Origin: Sarcocystis neurona
Taxonomy: Eukaryota; Apicomplexa; Conoidasida; Eucoccidiorida; Sarcocystidae
Direction of reading: 5' to 3'
DNA length: 64,000 bases
Assembly: GCA_000727475.1 (NCBI GenBank)
Contig: KL647298.1
Coordinates: 2,069,863 to 2,133,862, forward strand
A program made the translations under genes and the position numbers. The notes below the pieces were generated by a model. The model had not been told where the DNA came from and did no database searches. It was given only the letters and a program-made list of their open reading frames with translations. Below, in pieces: positions 58,970 through 64,000 of the stretch. The stretch's first letter is position 1, and each line of letters starts with the position of its first letter.

Positions 58970-60030
58970 TGCTCGAACAGACGTGTGCACGAGCAGCACC
59001 AACGACAGGCACTGCCTTCACCCCCCACTCCCGCGGAATCGGCAGCAGCAGCACCCGTCGCAGGAGCCTCCGGCGGAGCAGCGGGAACAGTAGGGCGACT
59101 TGGGCGAAGAACAGCAGCACCAGCACCAGGGGCTGCACCGTCCGGTGCCGCGGGAGTTGCAAACGCAACAGCAAGAACCACAAGGACGCGAGCATTCCTG
59201 CAACTGCAGGAGTAGAAGCGGCAGCAGGAGCAGAGCCTGCAGTGCTCCGCCCTGTAGGAGCAGACTTCCACATGCATGCGCTGCATATTCGTGGGCTGCC
59301 GCAACACGCCCAGCCGCAGCAGCAGCGGGGAAGCACTCATAGGTCCGCGTGCAGCAGCATCTTGGCAGTAGTAGTTAGACGGTCGTACTTGTTGCAGCAG
59401 CAGCGGAAGCAGCGGCACTGCAGCATAGGAGTGCGGTGTGCAGCCTCGGGTTGTGTACGTACACTGGAGGTGACAGGGGGTCCATTACAGCAAAGGAATG
59501 TGTAATAGTCGCGGACCACAGGAAAACGACGTAGGGGAAGTCGTGGACGCAGAAAGAGAAAACTTTTTGTAGGGGCGCAGGAATGCGGCAGCGGGGGCAG
59601 GAGCAGGGACGGGGGCATGCAGCACATCTTTTTCTGCACGTAAAAACGGACACGAACAGCCTTCTTCAGCTGCCTCGTCTGCTGCAGCGCCAGCTGCTTC
59701 TCACGCCCTCTGCGATGCTGCTGGTACACAAGTGAGATATGTAACAGGAGCGTGACTCGTATAATAGACGCCAGGTGGACCACACGAGAAACAGCAGTCA
59801 GGAGAATCGCAGCACTGCCAACGTAATTGCAGCATAACACTGCAGCTGAAGAAGCAGAGAAGCAACAGCCGCTCGGAGCAGGAGCAGTAGCAGCATCCAG
59901 CAGCAGCAGCAGAACTTCCCAGCACTTTCTAGGCGCGACAGGAGCTTCCTACTCATGCAGCTGGCGGAAGAACAGCACAGCCGGCAGCAACAGCGGCACC
60001 GCACGAATTTTGCGTGGAGTCTTTCCGAAG
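58970..60030 (+). repeat. CAG trinucleotide block with coding-like minus-strand islands
   Basis: The plus strand carries CAG/GCA triplets. Islands with charged minus-strand sequence occur, notably around 59730-59630 (YQQHRRGREKQLALQQTRQL), preceded by an acceptor-like CTTGTGTACCAG. With 60480-60400 (VREKSPRYLSALKPEPSP) and 60796-60744 (MQQHKWLMKWVTAALLR) these could be exons of one minus-strand gene, but phases could not be verified. Confidence 0.5.
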
Positions 60031-60479
60031 GAGTAGCAGGAAGAGGAGCGCCTGCTACCTAACCGCGCTTCCCAACAAAGCTTGCCTTTGTCTTTTTGTT
60101 GTGGCAGTAGCAGTAGCTCACACGGATTTATCCGCACTTTTGCTCGACTCTGTGTCACGCTGTCTGTACTCCTCCGAAGAACACCTGCAGTGTATGTACA
60201 CAACAGCGACGACGGCCGTATTGCGCGTGCCCGCGTCCTTGCCTACTTCAAATTTTGCAAGCAGCCCCTGGGTGTTTCCGTACTCTCTTCGGCGTAGTAC
60301 AGCCATTAGTAGTAGTAGTAGGAGGAAGAGGAGGATTCTGATGGGTAGTTGAAGTGTCTGCAGAGTCCACAGGCACGCATGCACTTTTCAACCTTGAAGG
60401 AAAAGTAGGAAGAGGCCAAGAAGCAAAGCCGTTGCTTCCCAGGAGAGGGCTCTGGCTTTAGAGCAGAGAGATACCGCGG

Positions 60480-61470
60480 AGACTTCTCTCGGACTGCAGC
60501 AGCACAAGCAGCAGGAGCAGTGGCTGTCTGGCAGGTGGAGCAGCACCCGGAGGCCACAGGCTTAGCGGGAGGAGCGGTCTGAGGCTTTTCATGAGCAGCA
60601 GCCGAAGAAGCAGCAGCACACAGAGGAGCGTGTGAGCGGCTGATGAGCAGCACCAGCCTCTGCAGCAGCTGCAGTGCTCCAGCGGCAGCAGCACCTGCGC
60701 TCCGTCGGCAGCCTCTCTTCTCCTGTTGTCTTTGCGTGGCTTACATCTTAGTAGAGCAGCTGTCACCCACTTCATCAACCACTTGTGTTGCTGCATGTGG
60801 ATCTAGATCCTGAGCTCATCTACTCTCTCCCGTACTGTAGCAGCCTCGCTGCTGCGTTCTTGCTGCTGAGGCGCTGCTGCGTCTACTGCATGTGTGTCGC
60901 TACACGGCGTGCCGCACGTGCTGCTGCCGCATCTGTTGTTGCTCCCGTCTCTGCTGCTGCAGCTGCGCTGCGGCCTCGAGCTGTGACTGCATCGCTGTAC
61001 GCCGTGCCGCTCGTGCGGCCCGCCGCTGCAACTACATCTGCTGCATCTGTCGTCTACACTCCTCACATAGGGGACGTGGTTGCCGGCCTCTCGCCACTCC
61101 TTCGACAGCTTTCTTCCGTTTGTTGAGGCCAGTGTTGCAACAGCAGCAACAGCGCGCCGCGGCTACGGCAGCAACGGCGAGATGGCAGCGCTAGCGTAGT
61201 GCTCACGAGGTAGTTCTAACGGCAGCGATAGTAAGAACTATTGACGGCATCCGCATTTACAGCCGGTTTGAAACGACCGGATCAGCAGCAGCACCCCCCT
61301 GGCAGCAGCAGCGGTATGACTCACAGCCGAAGCAGCAGCAGGAGCGGGAGCGACAACAGGTACGTGGCAGCAACAGCAGCAGCAGCAGCACCACCACCAC
61401 CACCAGCAAACGCGGGCGACAGCAGATCCATCAGCAGCAGCAGCACCACGAGCAGCGTCAGCCGTTAAGT
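60480..61470 (+). repeat. CAG-CTG-CAG polarity-switching repeat cluster
   Basis: CAG triplets (60480-60720) are followed by CTG triplets (60790-61060) and again CAG triplets (61130-61460). Changes of polarity occur over 50-70 bases. Stretches of pure CAG/AGC reach about 20-25 bases near 61370-61390. Confidence 0.85.
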
Positions 61471-61877
61471 ACCTGCGGCATCGAGCTTCTTGTGACACGC
61501 TGCAGGAAGCAGAAGCAGCTGCGGGTACTGCTGCTTCTGCTGTAGCTGAAACCTTCGCGACTTGTCGTCAACTCCCGCTCAGCAGCTACATCTGTTCCTC
61601 ATCTGGTTTTCGTCTCTCACCTTCGGACACTTACACTTTCCGCTGCTGGTTTTGGTATCTCCCTTGTTGTGCCCAGGGCGCCTCCGTATACATATGTATC
61701 TGTATATATGTATGTGTACGCAAATCTATGAAGGAGTCTACGTGCAGGCCATGAAACACCAAGTGTAGTACACACGTTTGTGGAAGGACGTTTCTAGTTG
61801 CTACAAGTGACACAGAGAAGTGCTGGTGCTCCTGCTGTGGGTTGGTACTGCGCCACGTCAAGTGCTGCGGCGACGCG

Positions 61878-64000
61878 ATGGCGCTGACAGGCGAGCCCGA
61901 AATTTTGTTTGAAGAAGCAGCAGATCCTGCAACAGCAGATCTAGGACTAGCAGGAGAATTGGCAACAACAGATCTGGCAACAGCAGCAGCAGCAGGCGAT
62001 TTGTCAGAAGCATTAGCAACAGGTGACGGTGAGACAGCTGCTACAGCAGAAGAAAACGCGGAAGCAACAGCAACAGGCGCCGGAGACGCAGAGTTGGGGA
62101 TAGAAGCGCCAGCAGAAGCACGAGCAGAAGAAGGTGGAGAACGAGAAGGAGGAGGAGTGGCAGCAGGAGCAGAGGGAGGCGCAGCAGCAGCATGGACATC
62201 GGCGAGGAAGAACGGCCCGCATGTGTTGGACGGTTTATTAGCAGCTGGAGGAGGTGTACGTACGCCGGGTGGAGGAGGCGGAGGAAGAAGAAGCGACCGC
62301 ATTGAAGCGTTGCTGCAGCTGTCGCTGGACGAGGCTGCAGCACTGCAGCAGGGAAAGAAGCAGGAGGAGCAGCAGCGCCGCGGCCGCAGGGACCGGGGCG
62401 GCAGAAAAAAAGAGTTTTTTCCGCTGGATGCTGCTGCTACTCGCGACAGCAATGGCAGGGGAGGGGGGGCGGCAACAGGAGGAAAAGGGGGAGGAGGAGC
62501 GAGTCAGTTAAAAGTGCAAGATAAGTTGACTATGTCGTTGAAAGATCTCATAACGACGCAGCAGCAGCAGCAGATGCAGGAGCGGCAGATCCAGCAGCAG
62601 CAACTCCAACAGCAGCAACAGCGGAAAGTGCGGAGAAGGCGGCGCAGACCTTTTCAGTGGGAAGAGGCGGCGGAGGAGGATTTGTTCGAGGAGGAAGAGG
62701 AAGAAGAAGCTGAAGAAGAGTTGCGTGCGTCGGCGGCAGCAGCATGGCCACAGCAGCGGCAGCAGCTGTTCTCGCCCTACGGACAGAGGGCGCCGCCGCA
62801 GCAGCAGCGACACCTGTTGACAAGTAGCGATGTGTATGGGGCGTGGCATTATCGCCACAGCAGCAGAAAAGAGGAGGAGGAGGAGGAAAGAAGAGGTAAG
62901 TGGGTCGCCAGAGGGGCGCGAGCCACATTGCGTAGAGGGCCGTATTACGTTGGGGAGCACGTCCAGGCAGCAGCTTTTCCTTTTCTCTCTGCATCCGCTG
63001 CAGCAGAAGCAGCTGGCAGCAGCGGCGGCGCCGGCGTCAAAATTCGACGCGGAGGACGGGGCATTAGCGGCAGCGACGCAGGAGCAATAGCAGCAGCAGG
63101 AGCACCACACCCATCACATCTTGGGTCTCGTGTAGCTTCCGGCTTGTGGCTCGGTGCTGGTCCTCCCAGCAACAGCAACGGGACTGCCAGTCTTGCCGCC
63201 GCTTCTCCTAGGTGGAGCGCAGAGCTGCGAAGTCGCCAGCACTTGCAGCAGCAAGACGGGGGGAGAAAAGTAACAGCTGCGACTGACGCACCAGCAGCCG
63301 GACGGACGGGTGCGGACGAAGGAGCAGAGATCGAAGGAGATGACGGAAAAGACGAACAAGATGATCCTGCTGCTGCTGCATGGCAGCGCGCCTTTCGGAA
63401 AGCAGTGCTCTTCCCTCTCCATGTAGGCGCATGCGGGTGGAAATACCTCGTCGATGTCAAGCCTGACCAGCAGGTAAGCAGCAGCACCGTCAGCGGTAAC
63501 AAACGCAGCAGCAGCACCAGCAGCAACAGCGCCAGCACTAGCAGCGGCAGCAGTCAAAAGCAGGAGCCGCGGCGGAACGAGGAGATGGAGGATCAGCTGT
63601 TGGATCATCGTGTGCAGCGGGCATGCTCTCAAAATTGCGGTTCTAGACGACTGTGCGTACACCACAAGGTAGCAGCACATAGGTTCCCCTTCGCACACTG
63701 CGTAAGGATGTACATATAAATACACGCACGTAGAGCGTGCATGCATACAAGCGGAGGAGGAGTCCGGAGAGTATGTGTTTATAAGGGAACTCGGGTGTGC
63801 CGATGCAAAGGCACCTTGTCTACATGGATTTGCTCTGCCCTTGCTGTGTAGCTGCTGCGCTGGGTGGGCCTTATCTTCCGCAGCCGCGTTCGGGTTGTCC
63901 TTTCTTCTGTTGCTGGCTGCTGAGCACGTGAGCGAGCTGAGTTGATGTATTTGTCTGCAGGAGTCGTTGACAGCGTTCGTCTTATATTCGGGAACCGATC
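61878..64000 (+). CDS. Ala/Gly/Gln/Glu-rich protein with UAP56-binding-like motif (3' partial)
   Basis: The first exon is 61878-63473 (532 codons) and ends at CAG/GTAAGC. The next begins at 63961 after TTTGTCTGCAG and continues in phase (ESLTAFVLYSGTD) past the window edge. The start chosen is the ATG giving MALTGEPEILFEEAADP; an in-frame GTG lies 12 codons upstream. Much of the exon is Ala, Gly, Gln and Glu runs encoded by CAG/GGA-type repeats. Less repetitive islands are SDRIEALLQLSLDEAAALQ (about 139-157), DKLTMSLKDLITTQ (about 215-228), and a conserved-looking end, RAFRKAVLFPLHVGACGWKY then LVDVKPDQQ. The MSLKDLI segment resembles the UAP56-binding motif of mRNA export adaptors (ALY, UIF: MSLDDII). 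That is a suggestion only. A second strong donor, GTAAGT near 62896, could split the exon. Confidence 0.6.

Noticed and set aside
57984..59336. 450-codon minus-strand open frame
   Set aside because: Much of its length comes from CAG/CTG-type repeat, which lacks stop codons on the minus strand. Only the 58401-58930 island is non-repetitive, and it is reported separately.
1..64000. tRNA or rRNA genes and telomere-like TTTAGGG arrays
   Set aside because: No cloverleaf with A/B boxes, no rRNA core segments and no array of the heptamer was noticed on reading; isolated TTTAGGG words occur as expected by chance.

Overview
This window is nuclear DNA of an apicomplexan, most likely an eimeriid coccidian (Eimeria or a close relative such as Cyclospora). 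Three things point there. The genes are eukaryotic, cut into short exons by introns of 0.4 to 2.7 kb with GT...AG ends. The proteins are coccidian-like: an ApiAT/SLC43-type MFS transporter and a Niemann-Pick-C1/patched-type sterol-sensing protein with Gln/Ala/Ser inserts. Large blocks of degenerate CAG/CTG trinucleotide repeat, (TA)n punctuated by GTATAC/ACGT words, (AC)n and GTA arrays fill the non-coding DNA. This resembles the repeat-rich segments described for Eimeria tenella chromosomes. The genus is inference. No rRNA, tRNA, CRISPR or bacterial-type element was seen.

Four genes can be read from start to stop codon. (1) 3040-5193 (+): an intronless 717-residue MFS transporter of the ApiAT type, with a central loop of about 275 residues. 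(2) 12653-19992 (+): a 6-exon, 1420-residue patched/NPC1-related (RND) protein with a sterol-sensing domain. (3) 33513-44674 (+): a 7-exon, 283-residue carbonyl-reductase-type short-chain dehydrogenase spread over 11 kb. (4) 47654-52441 (-): a 4-exon, 217-residue Nudix hydrolase of the ADP-sugar/UDP-sugar pyrophosphatase group, convergent with gene 3. All exon phases agree in the three spliced genes. A fifth gene starts at 61878 (+) with a long Ala/Gly/Gln/Glu-rich exon and runs off the right edge. A basic C-terminal exon (3-353, +) may end a gene that begins left of the window. Weaker candidates are a minus-strand coiled-coil gene within 24.1-29.4 kb and a minus-strand gene within 57.5-60.8 kb.

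The genes do not form an operon or one pathway: two membrane transporters (predicted amino-acid and sterol/lipid cargo), a cytosolic NADPH carbonyl reductase and a nucleotide-sugar/ADP-ribose pyrophosphatase. The layout is mainly informative about genome architecture. CAG/CTG blocks switch strand polarity many times, sit inside introns as well as exons, and are dense on the right (50.7-63.6 kb). The 28-47 kb stretch is instead dominated by TA/GTATAC-type simple DNA and degenerate tandem repeats, most of it inside the carbonyl reductase introns or around them.
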